Positions 54,736 to 63,400 of a DNA stretch of 64,000 nt are shown here, piece by piece. A program made the translations under genes and the position numbers. This DNA comes from Actinomadura flavalba DSM 45200. GTDB taxonomy: Bacteria > Actinomycetota > Actinomycetes > Streptosporangiales > Streptosporangiaceae. The notes under the pieces are model-generated. The model searched no databases, had not been told where the DNA came from, and saw only the letters and a list, made by a program, of their open reading frames with translations. The DNA is taken from assembly GCF_000374305.1 (NCBI RefSeq), contig NZ_KB894096.1, forward strand, positions 1-64,000, written 5' to 3'. The stretch's first letter is position 1. Each line of letters opens with the position of its first letter.

Positions 54736-55530
54736 TCAGTCGAACAGGTCGGGCTGTTCGCGGGTGATCTGGTCGTAGAGCGGCTGGTAGTTGATCCAGC
54801 CGACCAGGTCGTTGCCGATCTGGGAGTGGGTGAGCTTGGCGTTCTCCGGCTCGATCGGGACGGGCGTCCCGGCCGCCTGCGCGAGGAGCTGCACCTGGCT
54901 CGACCGCTCCATGGTGATGAACCACCAGGCGGCGGCGTCGACGGTGTCGCCCACGGTCAGCAGGCCGTGGTTGCGCAGGATGACGGCCTTGTAGTCGCCC
55001 AGGGCGGCGGCGATGCGCTTGCCCTCCTCCAGGTCGGTGACGACGCCGGTGTAGTCGTCGAACAGGCCGTGGTCCTCGTAGAAGGCGCACACGTCCTGGG
55101 TGATCGGCTGGAGCTTCTGCCCGAGCGCCGACAGCGCGCGTCCGTGCGTGGAGTGGCTGTGCGCGGCGGCGACGACGTCCGGGCGGGCCTGGTGGACCTG
55201 CGAGTGGATCGCGAAGGCGGCCTCGTTCACCGGGTAGCGGCCCTCGACGACCTGCCCGGTGTGGTTCACCAGGATCAGGTCGGAGACCTTGACGTGCTTG
55301 AACGACATGCCGAACGGGTTGACCCAGAAGTGGTCGGTGCGCTCGGGGTCGCGCGCCGTGATGTGCCCGGCGACGCCCTCCTCGAAGCCGAACTTGCCGA
55401 AGACGCGCAGCGCGGCGGTGAGGCGCTCCTTGCGGTGCCGGCGCTCGTCCTCGACGGTGTCGAAGTTCGGCGGCAACCGGAAGATCAGGTCGGTCGGCAG
55501 CTTGTCGAGGAAGTCCTCGTCGTTCGCCAT
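54736..55530 (-). CDS. Class II aldolase/adducin family protein
   Basis: A 264-residue protein with the zinc-binding histidines of the family in VVAAAHSHSTHGRALSALG and a third in LRNHGLLTVGDTVDAA. GHITARDPERTDHFWVNPFG is also typical of the adducin-like subgroup. The reaction could be aldol cleavage of a sugar phosphate or decarboxylation; it cannot be fixed here. The ATG at 55530 was used. It is divergent from a PucR-like regulator across 118 bases that contain palindromes. Confidence 0.88.
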   Translation of the reverse strand: MANDEDFLDKLPTDLIFRLPPNFDTVEDERRHRKERLTAALRVFGKFGFEEGVAGHITARDPERTDHFWVNPFGMSFKHVKVSDLILVNHTGQVVEGRYPVNEAAFAIHSQVHQARPDVVAAAHSHSTHGRALSALGQKLQPITQDVCAFYEDHGLFDDYTGVVTDLEEGKRIAAALGDYKAVILRNHGLLTVGDTVDAAAWWFITMERSSQVQLLAQAAGTPVPIEPENAKLTHSQIGNDLVGWINYQPLYDQITREQPDLFD

Positions 55531-55571
55531 GGTGAAACTCCTTGGGTGTCGTCCGCTTCCACGGAATCGCA

Positions 55572-55638
55572 CGGACGGCCGTCCGCCTAGAGTGAAGGGG
55601 TCCAACGGTCCGGGCCGTCGTTGTCCGCGACCGACAAC
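55572..55638. promoter_or_regulatory. Two palindromes in the aldolase/regulator promoter
   Basis: CGGACGGCCGTCCG at 55572-55585 is a perfect 14-base palindrome, and GTTGTC-CGCGACC-GACAAC at 55620-55638 has perfect six-base arms. Both lie between the divergent genes and are good candidates for binding sites of the PucR-like regulator. Confidence 0.5.
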
Positions 55639-55648
55639 CGGGGGAGCG

Positions 55649-56755
55649 ATGACCGACCCGTTCCTGGCGCTGCTCGCCGACTGCGCGGACGATCCCGCCC
55701 TGCTGGAGGCGACGGTCCGCGCGGCCCGCACCCGCTCGGAACTGGTCGCGGCGCTGCCCGCCGAGGAGACGCGGCGGCACACGCGGGCGCTGGTGCGCGG
55801 GGTGCTGGCGGCGCTGGAGGGCGGCGGCGAGCCGGACGCGGCCGTGCTGGACGCGGCGGCGCGGCTCGGCTCGGACCGGGCCCGGCAGGGCGTCCCGGTC
55901 GCGTCGTTCCTCGACGGTTTCCAGGCGGGCCGCATGAACCTCGTCGCGGCGCTGGTCGCGGAGGGCCGCCGCCGGGGCGTCCCGGCCGACGCGCTGCTGG
56001 ACGGCGTCACCCGCGTCGACGCGATCACGACGGCGCTGGTGCACCGCATGGTGCACGCGCACCGCGTCACCGAACTCGAACAGGCCCGCACGGCCCGCGA
56101 GGGCCGTCAGCAGGCGCTGCGCCAGCTCCTGCACGGCGAACCGGCGACGGTGCCGGCGCCGCTGGAGCCGTCGGGCGCCTACCACTGCGTGGTGTCGGAC
56201 GTCAGCGACCCGGCGGTCGCCGCCCGCCTGGAGAACGCCCTGACGGCCACCGGCCCGGCCGTCTGCGGCCTGGTCGACGGCCGCTTCGCCGCCCTGGTCG
56301 TCCGCCTCCCCGACCCGTCCGCGCTCCCGGAGGAGCCGCTGCTCGTCGCGGCCCCGCCCGGGCCCCCGGCGACGATCGCCCCCAGTTACGCGCTGGCCCG
56401 CCGCGCCCTGCACGCCGCCGACGCCGCCGACCTCACCGGGCTGCGCCGTCTGACCGACCTGGCCCTGCTGACGGCGACCGCCGCGGACCCCGGCCTGGGC
56501 CGCCTGCTGGCCCGCGACCTGCTGCCGGGCCTGCACCCGGCCGACCCGTTCCACCGCGAGCTCGCCGAGACCGCCCTGGCCTACCTCGACGCGGGCGGGC
56601 GCGGCGACCTGGCCGCCGCCGCCCTCCACGTCCACGTCAACACCGTCAAGTACCGCCTGCGCCGCCTGCGCGACCTCACCGGCCACAGCCCCGCCGGTAC
56701 CGCCCTCCCCGCGTCCGCGCACTGGTGGTGGGCGCTGCGGAGCTGGCTGGGGTGA
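55649..56755 (+). CDS. PucR/CdaR-type transcriptional regulator
   Basis: A 368-residue protein. The N-terminal part is helical (RsbR-like in feel), a GGDEF-like remnant region lies in the middle, and the C-terminal HTH_30 domain reads AYLDAGGRGDLAAAALHVHV then NTVKYRLRRLRDLTG, the standard PucR DNA-binding end. The ATG at 55649 follows GGGGAG. By position it probably controls the divergent aldolase gene. Confidence 0.88.
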   Translation: MTDPFLALLADCADDPALLEATVRAARTRSELVAALPAEETRRHTRALVRGVLAALEGGGEPDAAVLDAAARLGSDRARQGVPVASFLDGFQAGRMNLVAALVAEGRRRGVPADALLDGVTRVDAITTALVHRMVHAHRVTELEQARTAREGRQQALRQLLHGEPATVPAPLEPSGAYHCVVSDVSDPAVAARLENALTATGPAVCGLVDGRFAALVVRLPDPSALPEEPLLVAAPPGPPATIAPSYALARRALHAADAADLTGLRRLTDLALLTATAADPGLGRLLARDLLPGLHPADPFHRELAETALAYLDAGGRGDLAAAALHVHVNTVKYRLRRLRDLTGHSPAGTALPASAHWWWALRSWLG

Positions 56756-56757
56756 CG

Positions 56758-57132
56758 TCAGGAGCGGGGGACGACGCGGCGTGAGCGTCGGGTGTACTCC
56801 TGGGCCGCCGCGACCAGGAGCCAGGTGAACGCGGTCGCGTCGTCGACGATCCCGACCGGCAGGAACACGTCGGGGATGAGGTCGATCGGGGAGATGATGT
56901 AGACGACCGCCGCGATCATCGCGGCGATCTTCCCCTTGCCGGTGCGGTAGGGGACGTCCGCGCCGCCGCCGAGCGCGGCCCGCGCCCGGCCCTGCCGCAG
57001 CCGCACCAGCCCGGCGATGACGAGCACCGCCCCGGCGGCCATCGCGCCCGCGCCGATCCAGACGACCGGCGCGTCCGACACCAGGGCGGTGACGGAACCG
57101 GCCGCCAGCAGCACCAATCCGATCCAGACCAT
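56758..57132 (-). CDS. YkvA family (DUF1232) membrane protein
   Basis: A 124-residue protein with two N-terminal membrane helices, then the DUF1232 signature VVYIISPIDLIPDVFLPVGI followed by VDDATAFTWLL. Function is unknown for the family. The ATG at 57132 gives a hydrophobic N-terminus. It converges with the PucR-like gene, the two stops being three bases apart. Confidence 0.87.
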   Translation of the reverse strand: MVWIGLVLLAAGSVTALVSDAPVVWIGAGAMAAGAVLVIAGLVRLRQGRARAALGGGADVPYRTGKGKIAAMIAAVVYIISPIDLIPDVFLPVGIVDDATAFTWLLVAAAQEYTRRSRRVVPRS

Positions 57133-57179
57133 GACGTACCTCCCGGAGGTCGCTCCCGGTATAGCCCGTCAGCGGCCGA

Positions 57180-57920
57180 TCATTCGTACAGTTGCCCGCA
57201 GACCAGCACCCGGGACAGGTCGCCCCAGGTCAGCCGGGGAAGAAGCCGGACGAGCGACTTCTGCGGCGCACCCGGCCGGGGGGTGCGCTGCCCGTCGGCG
57301 GCGTCCCAGCCGCCCAGCGCCCCCGCGACCGCGCACTCCAGGTAGGTGGCGGGCTCGAAGTTGTACCAGCGCGGCGGCGTGGCGCGCTCGCCCGAACCGG
57401 ACGGGCGCGGCGCGTCCACGCCGAAGCGGGCGTCGGGGCCGGGCGGGTGGTGGACGAAGTCCTCCAGGTCGGCGAGCTGGGACAGGATGACGCGCTCCCA
57501 GTCGGCATGATCGTGCGGGGCGTCGCCGGGCAGCGCCAGGTCCTTGATGGACCACGCCGGGTCGTAGGGGGCGGGCGCCACGACGGCGGCGGCCGTGAAC
57601 AGCGCGGCGACGTCGTCGGGCGCCAGCGCCTCCTGGTCGCGCAGCGGCAGGCTCACCTTCCACAGCGCGCGCAGGAACGCCGACAGCGACCACGACGCGC
57701 TCCGCACGTCCCGGCCGACGCCCAGCACGTGCAGGTACAGGTCGCGGTTGGTGCGGTCGGTCGCGGCGGGCGGCCCCACCACCCGGTAGAGCTGCCGGTG
57801 CGGGACGCCGCCCTCCAGGACGAGGACGCGCGCGAGCGCCTGCACGCGGGTGTCGTGCGTGGACACCGTGAACGCGTTGCCGAGGTCGTCCTGGCGGACG
57901 ACCTCCCAGGTCTCGTCCAA
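57180..57920 (-). CDS. Unknown protein with a SPOR-like N-terminus
   Basis: A 246-residue protein. The first 55 residues (WEVVRQDDLGNAFTVSTHDT, then RVQALARVLVLEGGVPHRQL) resemble the short SPOR-like WYVVRQDDNGNRY proteins of actinomycetes, while the rest (helical, tryptophan-containing, ending VLVCGQLYE) is not recognised. The start is taken as TTG at 57920 because GGAAGGA stands six bases ahead and the similarity begins there. The longer reading runs through the aldehyde dehydrogenase gene in the wrong frame. Confidence 0.65.
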   Translation of the reverse strand: MDETWEVVRQDDLGNAFTVSTHDTRVQALARVLVLEGGVPHRQLYRVVGPPAATDRTNRDLYLHVLGVGRDVRSASWSLSAFLRALWKVSLPLRDQEALAPDDVAALFTAAAVVAPAPYDPAWSIKDLALPGDAPHDHADWERVILSQLADLEDFVHHPPGPDARFGVDAPRPSGSGERATPPRWYNFEPATYLECAVAGALGGWDAADGQRTPRPGAPQKSLVRLLPRLTWGDLSRVLVCGQLYE

Positions 57921-58003
57921 GCGGTTCCTTCCGGGATGCGGGTCGGCGGCAGGGGCGCTGCTCGCATTGTCGCAAACAGCGCGCGGCGGCGGGGCGGGGC
58001 GCG

Positions 58004-59410
58004 TCAGGATTTCGCGGTGTGCAGCACCTGGATGTCGGTGAAGCCGTACAGGCCCCACGGCCCGTTCTCCACGCCGACGCCGCTCCACTTGAACCCGCCG
58101 AACGGCTGGTGCGGGGCCAGCGCCAGGTGGGTGTTCACCCAGACGGTGCCGCACTCCAGGCGGCTCGCGACCTGCGCGGCGCGTTCGGCGTCGCCGCCCC
58201 ACACCGACCCCGACAGGCCGAAGTGGGTGCCGTTGGCGCGGGCGACGGCCTCGTCCACGTCGTCGTAGCGGACGACCGGAAGCGCGGGCCCGAACTGCTC
58301 CTCGTCCACGACGCGGGAGCCCGCGGGGACGTCGGCCAGGATCGTCGGCGCGAAGAAGTAGCCGGGCCGGTCGAGGGGTTCCCCGCCCGCCGCCACCCGC
58401 GCGCCGCCCGCCACGGCCTCGGCCACCAGGTCGGTGACGCGTTCGAACTGCGGCCGGTTGTTGACCGGCCCGTACTGGACGCCCTCGGTCATCCCGTCCC
58501 CGACCTTCGCGGCGCGGGCGCGTTCGGCGAGCGCCTCCACCACCGCGTCGTAGAGCGAGGCGGGCGCGTAGACGCGCTTGACGGCCGAGCAGGTCTGCCC
58601 GTTGTTCAGGAACGCGGCGCCGAACAGCCGGTCCGCGACGGCGGCGGGGTCGGCGTCGGGCAGCAGGATCGCCGGGTCGTTGCCGCCCAGTTCCAGCGTG
58701 ACGCGCTTGAGGTCGGGGGCGGCCGCCAGCGCGACGCGCTTGCCCGTCGCGACACTGCCGGTGAAGCTGATCTTGCGCGGGACGGGGTGCCCGGTCATCC
58801 ACGCGCCGAGGTCGTCCCCGCCGGACACGACGTTGAGGACGCCGGGCGGCAGCACCTCGCGCAGCACCTCACCGAGCTTGAGGCTGGACAGCGGCGTGTA
58901 CGGGGAGGGCTTGAGCACGATCGTGTTGCCCGCCAGCAGCGCCGGGGCGATCTTCCAGGCGGCCAGCAGAAGCGGGAAGTTCCACGGCGTGATCGCGGCG
59001 ACGACGCCGACGGGCCGCCGGACGACCTCGACGCGGGCGCGCGCGTCGTCCTGGATGACCTCGCGGGGGATCTCCACCCCGGCGTAGTACTTCATCCACG
59101 CGCCCGCGCCCTTGACCTCGCCGGTGGCCTCGCGCAGCGGCTTGCCCTGCTCCAGGGTGAGGATGCGGCCGATCTCGGCGGCGCGGGAGTACAGGACGTC
59201 GGCGGCGGCCAGCAGCGCCTTGCGGCGGGCGTCCTCGTCGCCGCGCCAGGCGGGCAGGGCGGCGTGCGCGGCGTGCATCGCGGCGTCGAGCTGGGCGCGG
59301 GTGGCGTCCGGCGCGACCTCGGCGACCTCGCCGGTGGCGGGATTGATCACGCCGAACGTGGCCTCGGCGGGGGCGGGACGTCCGGCGATCGTCATCGTGT
59401 GCTCGGGCAC
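58004..59410 (-). CDS. Aldehyde dehydrogenase family protein
   Basis: A 468-residue NAD(P)-dependent aldehyde dehydrogenase. It has the NAD-binding ITPWNFPLLLAAWKIAPAL, the general-base glutamate in VTLELGGNDP and the nucleophilic cysteine in FLNNGQTCSAVKR, and ends with FGGFKWSGVGVENGPWGL. The subgroup resembles succinate-semialdehyde or similar dehydrogenases. The GTG at 59410 is preceded by AAGGAG at six bases; an ATG five codons later is possible. No pathway partner is adjacent. Confidence 0.93.
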   Translation of the reverse strand: MPEHTMTIAGRPAPAEATFGVINPATGEVAEVAPDATRAQLDAAMHAAHAALPAWRGDEDARRKALLAAADVLYSRAAEIGRILTLEQGKPLREATGEVKGAGAWMKYYAGVEIPREVIQDDARARVEVVRRPVGVVAAITPWNFPLLLAAWKIAPALLAGNTIVLKPSPYTPLSSLKLGEVLREVLPPGVLNVVSGGDDLGAWMTGHPVPRKISFTGSVATGKRVALAAAPDLKRVTLELGGNDPAILLPDADPAAVADRLFGAAFLNNGQTCSAVKRVYAPASLYDAVVEALAERARAAKVGDGMTEGVQYGPVNNRPQFERVTDLVAEAVAGGARVAAGGEPLDRPGYFFAPTILADVPAGSRVVDEEQFGPALPVVRYDDVDEAVARANGTHFGLSGSVWGGDAERAAQVASRLECGTVWVNTHLALAPHQPFGGFKWSGVGVENGPWGLYGFTDIQVLHTAKS

Positions 59411-59537
59411 CGGATGCTCCTTGCGGTCTCGGGGTGACGGTGCGGTCAGTATTCCCCGGCCGGGGCGGCCGGACCAGAGCGCGCGACGGAAACGGCGGGG
59501 GCGGCCGGACGGCCACCCCCGCCGATGCCGGACGGGA

Positions 59538-60140
59538 TCACGACGACAGCATGCGGTCCAGGAACTCCCGGTAGCCGCGCAGCGTCTGGCGCAGCGTCTC
59601 GGTGTCGGGCTCGCCGCCGTCCTTGCGCCAGCCGTCCTCCAGCCGCGTCTTGTGCTTGCTCAGCGCCTGGGTGAGGGCCTGCACGGCCTCGTCGGCCAGT
59701 TCGTCGGCGCGGCGGACCGAGTCGCCCGGGTCGTCGACGAAACCGGCCTGGAGCTCGTGCCAGCGCTCGTGGAAGCGGTCGGCCTCGGCGGGGTCCAGTA
59801 GCCGGTCCACCGGGCTGTCCTTGTCGGCGCCGGGGGTGCCGGGCGTGGTGTCGGTGGTCACGGGCGCGGCGGTGTCCGTGGCGGGCGCGGCGGCCGGGGG
59901 CGGGGTGCCCGCGTCGGGCTCGGCGTCGAACTCGGACGGGCCGTCCTCGGTGCCGAACTCGGCTCCGGCTCCGGCGGGCGGGTCGGTCGGGCCGGGGCCC
60001 TCGCCGGGGACGGTGCCGGGGGACGGCTCGGCGAACGGGTCGCGCGGCGGGGCCCCGGCGACGTGGGCGTCGCCGTCGTGGGCGTCGCGGGGGGCGTCGT
60101 CGCGGATCTCGTCGTCGCGGTCGAAGCGGTGCTCGGACAT
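59538..60140 (-). CDS. Acidic protein of unknown function, related to its upstream neighbour
   Basis: A 200-residue protein with a long acidic, proline/alanine-rich N-terminus (about residues 1-110) and a helical C-terminus containing ADRFHERWHELQAGFVDDPG, ADELADEAVQALTQ and TETLRQTLRGYREFLDRML. The last part matches a segment of the next protein upstream (QERFVDAPKEAV and TEDLRQAMVHYRALFEDLL), so the two are paralogues or share a domain. No signal peptide is seen. It is four bases from the upstream gene, hence one operon. Confidence 0.65.
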   Translation of the reverse strand: MSEHRFDRDDEIRDDAPRDAHDGDAHVAGAPPRDPFAEPSPGTVPGEGPGPTDPPAGAGAEFGTEDGPSEFDAEPDAGTPPPAAAPATDTAAPVTTDTTPGTPGADKDSPVDRLLDPAEADRFHERWHELQAGFVDDPGDSVRRADELADEAVQALTQALSKHKTRLEDGWRKDGGEPDTETLRQTLRGYREFLDRMLSS

Positions 60141-60144
60141 GGGG

Positions 60145-60927
60145 TCAGCTCCTCGGGTTCTCGTCGTCGTTGCGGGTGCCGGTCACCGGCGCGCCGCGCT
60201 CGGCGGGCGCCTCGTCGCGCGGGGCGTCCGCGCGCCGTTCGGCGGGGACGTCGGTGGCAGCCGGCGCGGCGGGCGGCGCCGGGGTGTCGGGGCGGGCGTC
60301 GGCGCGGTGCTCAGCGGGGGCCTCACGGTGCTCGGCGGGGGTGTCCGGCCGGGTGCCGGAGAGGTCGGGGTCGGGGGCGGCGGCGCGCTCGCCCTCGGGG
60401 ATGGCCAGCAGGTCCTCGAACAGGGCGCGGTAGTGCACCATCGCCTGACGCAGGTCCTCGGTGTCGGCCGAGCCCTCGGCGGACCTGGTGCTCAGCTCGT
60501 GACCACGGCGGTAGTGGTCGATGGTCTGGCCGTGCTCGACGGACAGGTGGGTGACGTTCTCGTCGAAGTCGCCCGTCGGGTAGCCGCGCTCGCCCATGAC
60601 GGAGGTCACGAGGCGGTCGGCCTCGGCGACGGCCTCCTTCGGGGCGTCCACGAAGCGCTCCTGCACGTGGGTCCACTGGGCGCGCGCCTCCTCGCGGCGG
60701 CGCGGGTCCAGCTCCCGCAGTTCGAGCTCCTGGTGGCGCTGCTCGCGGGTGAGCAGCTCGCGCTCGGCGGCGCCGCGGCCACCGTGCCGCTCCACCGCGC
60801 GGTCGTACTCGGGGCCGAACTGGGACTTCAGACGCCGGGTTCGGCTCTGGGTCCACAGGACGAAGCCCCCGCCCGCGACGGCGGCGATCACGATGATGAC
60901 GACGACGACCATCACGACGGTCGACAT
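60145..60927 (-). CDS. Membrane-anchored protein of unknown function
   Basis: A 260-residue protein with one N-terminal membrane helix (MVVVVIIVIAAVAGGGFVLW), a basic and then charged helical middle (residues 30-165) holding WTHVQERFVDAPKEAVAEAD and TEDLRQAMVHYRALFEDLL, and a disordered A/P/E/R-rich tail with repeats of AEHR and PAERRADA. It shares the helical domain with the downstream protein. The ATG at 60927 follows AGGGAGGA. A stress-sigma-like promoter lies upstream. Confidence 0.68.
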   Translation of the reverse strand: MSTVVMVVVVIIVIAAVAGGGFVLWTQSRTRRLKSQFGPEYDRAVERHGGRGAAERELLTREQRHQELELRELDPRRREEARAQWTHVQERFVDAPKEAVAEADRLVTSVMGERGYPTGDFDENVTHLSVEHGQTIDHYRRGHELSTRSAEGSADTEDLRQAMVHYRALFEDLLAIPEGERAAAPDPDLSGTRPDTPAEHREAPAEHRADARPDTPAPPAAPAATDVPAERRADAPRDEAPAERGAPVTGTRNDDENPRS

Positions 60928-60961
60928 TGTGTCCTCCCTGTGCCGGAATAACGTCCCGCCG

Positions 60962-60986
60962 ATGCCCCGGTGCCGAGGGTCAAAAC
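60962..60986 (-). promoter_or_regulatory. SigB-like promoter candidate
   Basis: On the minus strand GTTT is followed after 15 bases by GGGCAT, close to the GTTT-N14-16-GGGTAT pattern of stress sigma factors of the SigB group. It lies 35 bases before the ATG of the membrane-anchored protein gene. The single mismatch and the short motif keep this tentative. Confidence 0.3.
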
Positions 60987-61132
60987 GAAACTTTCTCCCA
61001 TAGCCCGTCTGACCAGGAAAAACGTGCGTTCCGGTCAAGGTCGTCAAGTGACGAATCAGGATTTACTGCGCAACAGGTGATGCGCATGTTGGGATGGACG
61101 GAAATACCGCCCGCCCCCGCGAGGTGATCCCG

Positions 61133-61651
61133 GTGCGACACGCCCTCGGCTTCCTGCTCGGCCTGCTCCTGGTCCCGGCGCTGCTCTACGGAGCCGCCTG
61201 GGGCTTCGTCCAGGCCACGTCCTCCTACGACCCGCTCGCCCGCGAGATCACCGACACCGCCCGCGCCTACGGCTCGTTCGCCGTGCTGGCCGCCGCGGGC
61301 CTGGTCGCCGGTGTGATCATCGTGGCGCGCTGGGCGTCCCCGCTGGTCTCGCTGGTGCCCGCGCTGGCCCTGCTGGGCCTGTCGGGCTACTTCCTGTTCG
61401 ACCCGGCCGCCGCGCTCGCGCTGCCCGCCCGCGTCCCGCCCGGCGGCGACCTGGACGACGGCCTGCGCACCCTGCTCGGCACCGGGCTGTTCGCGCTGCT
61501 CGGGTTCGCGCTGCTCGTCCCGACGTGGGCGCCGCGCCGCTGGGCGTCCGCCCGCGAGGACGGCGCGGACGCCCCCTGGCGCGAACCCGCCGGAGCGGGC
61601 AGCGGGCGGCACCGCGCTCACCCGGCGGCAGGTGAGACGACCCCCTGGTAG
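61133..61651 (+). CDS. Membrane protein of unknown function
   Basis: A 172-residue protein with four hydrophobic segments (starting MRHALGFLLGLLLVPALLYG) and a polar C-terminal tail. The GTG at 61133 was chosen because GAGGTGAT is four to five bases upstream and the first helix then begins at the N-terminus; an ATG at 61094 lacks a good site. The layout is common among actinobacterial hypothetical membrane proteins. Its end overlaps the convergent ABC ATPase gene by 34 bases. Confidence 0.65.
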   Translation: MRHALGFLLGLLLVPALLYGAAWGFVQATSSYDPLAREITDTARAYGSFAVLAAAGLVAGVIIVARWASPLVSLVPALALLGLSGYFLFDPAAALALPARVPPGGDLDDGLRTLLGTGLFALLGFALLVPTWAPRRWASAREDGADAPWREPAGAGSGRHRAHPAAGETTPW

Positions 61652-62580
61652 AGGCGCGCGACGACCTCCTCGATGTCGGGTTCGCGCAGCGCGAGGTCGC
61701 GGATCTCGTACCGCGCCGACAGCGCCGCGATCACCGCCGCCGGGTTCGCGTCCGGCGGCAGCGCGAGCCACTGGCGCGGCCCCGCGACGCGCGCGACGGT
61801 CACGCCGCCGAGGTCGACCGGCGGGCCGGGCTCGGCCAGGTCGACGACGAGCGTGCGGCCGGTGTCGGCGCGGGCGCGCAGCGCGGGCAGGTCGCCGTCG
61901 AAGACCGGGCGGCCCCGGTCCACGATGAGGACTCGGTCGCACAGGCGCTCGATGTCGCCGAGGTCGTGCGTGGTGAGCAGGATCGTCGTGCCGCGCTCGG
62001 TGTTCAGCCGTTCCAGGAAGCCCCGGACGGTCGCCTTGCTCACGACGTCGAGCCCGATCGTCGGCTCGTCCAGGATGAGCAGTTCGGGCGCGTGCAGCAG
62101 CGCGGCGGCCAGGTCGCCGCGCATCCGCTGGCCGAGGCTGAGCTGCCGGACGGGGGTGTCCAGGAACGGGCCGAGTTCCAGCAGCGCGGTCAGCTCGTCC
62201 AGCCGCTCGCGGTGCGCCGCCGACTCGACCCGGTACAGGCGCCGGACGAGCGCGAGGCTGTCGCGCAGCGGCAGGTCCCACCACAGGGTCGTGCGCTGGC
62301 CGAACACCACGCCGATGCGGCGCGCGAGCGTCGTCCGCTGCCGGGACGGGTCGAGCCCGCACACCCGCACCGACCCCGCCGACGGGGTGAGGATGCCGGT
62401 CAGCATCTTGATCGTCGTGGACTTCCCGGCGCCGTTGGGGCCGAGGTAGCCGAGGAACTGGCCGCGCGGGACGGTGAAGCTCATCCCGTCCACGGCGCGG
62501 ACGGTGGTCCGGACGCGGCGGAACCGCCCGGTCCGGCGGCGGACGGTGAACGTCCGCGCGACGTCGGTGACCTCGATCAT
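61618..62580 (-). CDS. ABC transporter ATP-binding protein
   Basis: A 320-residue ATPase. Walker A is GPNGAGKST, the Q-loop region reads VVFGQRTTLWWDLP, the signature is LSLGQRMRGDLAAALLH, and Walker B is LLILDEPTIGLD. The GQRTTLWWDLP text is typical of the DUF990-type ABC-2 exporters. The last 90 residues form the extra domain of drug-export ATPases. The ATG at 62580 was used. It lies 16 bases after the permease gene in one operon. Confidence 0.95.
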   Translation of the reverse strand: MIEVTDVARTFTVRRRTGRFRRVRTTVRAVDGMSFTVPRGQFLGYLGPNGAGKSTTIKMLTGILTPSAGSVRVCGLDPSRQRTTLARRIGVVFGQRTTLWWDLPLRDSLALVRRLYRVESAAHRERLDELTALLELGPFLDTPVRQLSLGQRMRGDLAAALLHAPELLILDEPTIGLDVVSKATVRGFLERLNTERGTTILLTTHDLGDIERLCDRVLIVDRGRPVFDGDLPALRARADTGRTLVVDLAEPGPPVDLGGVTVARVAGPRQWLALPPDANPAAVIAALSARYEIRDLALREPDIEEVVARLYQGVVSPAAG

Positions 62581-62596
62581 GGGGGGTGCCTCCCGT

Positions 62597-63400
62597 TCAG
62601 TTTCCGGTGGAGCGGTAGCGGCGCAGCCCCGTCCGCCAGGCCAGCGCCGCCGCCGCGCAGGTGACGACGGCGACGGCCGGGGACGCGAACCGGGCCGGGC
62701 CGGGCAGGCCGAGCGGGTCGGGCCGGTCCAGCACGTACAGGGCGGGCTGCCAGTTGACGAAGGCGAGCGGGACGACGAACGTCACGCCGCGCACGAAGTC
62801 GCGGGCGAACAGGCTCAGCGGGTACTGGGTGAGGAAGCCGCCGCCGTAGGTGAGGGACTTGGTGGCGCCGTGGCTCTCCATCAGGACGAACTGGACGGAC
62901 GCCGCCAGCACCCAGATCCCGCAGAAGATCGCCGTGCCGGACACGACCATCACCGCGACGACGGCGGCGCGGCCCGGCGTCCACGGCACGTCCAGCCGGG
63001 GCAGCACGAGCGCCAGCAGCACCGCCGGGAGGACGATCCTGATCGGGCGGCGCGGGTTGAATCGCTCGGTGGCGATCTGCACGAGCGGGCTCACCGGCCG
63101 CGTCATCATCGTGTCGAAGGTGCCCTCGCGCACGTGCCGCGACAGCAGCTCGGTGTTGCCGAGCAGCGCGTCGGACGCCTGGAACGCCAGCGCCGCCGTC
63201 GCGTACAGGAACAGCACCTCGGCGGCGGTGAACCCGCCGAGCCGGTCGGCGCCGGTGAACACGATCACGATCGCCAGCGCGTCGAGGCCGGTGACGACCG
63301 CGCTGCCGACGCCGAGCAGGACCAGCGACACCGGATACTGCGCGGCCGAGCGCGTCCACGCCCACACCAGCACGCCGTACATGCGCAACTGCTCAGCCAC
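62597..63400 (-). CDS. ABC-2 type permease (DUF990-like)
   Basis: A 267-residue protein with six membrane segments. HVREGTFDTMMTRPVSPLVQ is the marker of the DUF990 group, cited in pairs with a second permease and the ATPase. GTG at 63400 overlaps the end of the upstream permease gene by eight bases. The three proteins should form one exporter of unknown substrate. Confidence 0.9.
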   Translation of the reverse strand: MAEQLRMYGVLVWAWTRSAAQYPVSLVLLGVGSAVVTGLDALAIVIVFTGADRLGGFTAAEVLFLYATAALAFQASDALLGNTELLSRHVREGTFDTMMTRPVSPLVQIATERFNPRRPIRIVLPAVLLALVLPRLDVPWTPGRAAVVAVMVVSGTAIFCGIWVLAASVQFVLMESHGATKSLTYGGGFLTQYPLSLFARDFVRGVTFVVPLAFVNWQPALYVLDRPDPLGLPGPARFASPAVAVVTCAAAALAWRTGLRRYRSTGN

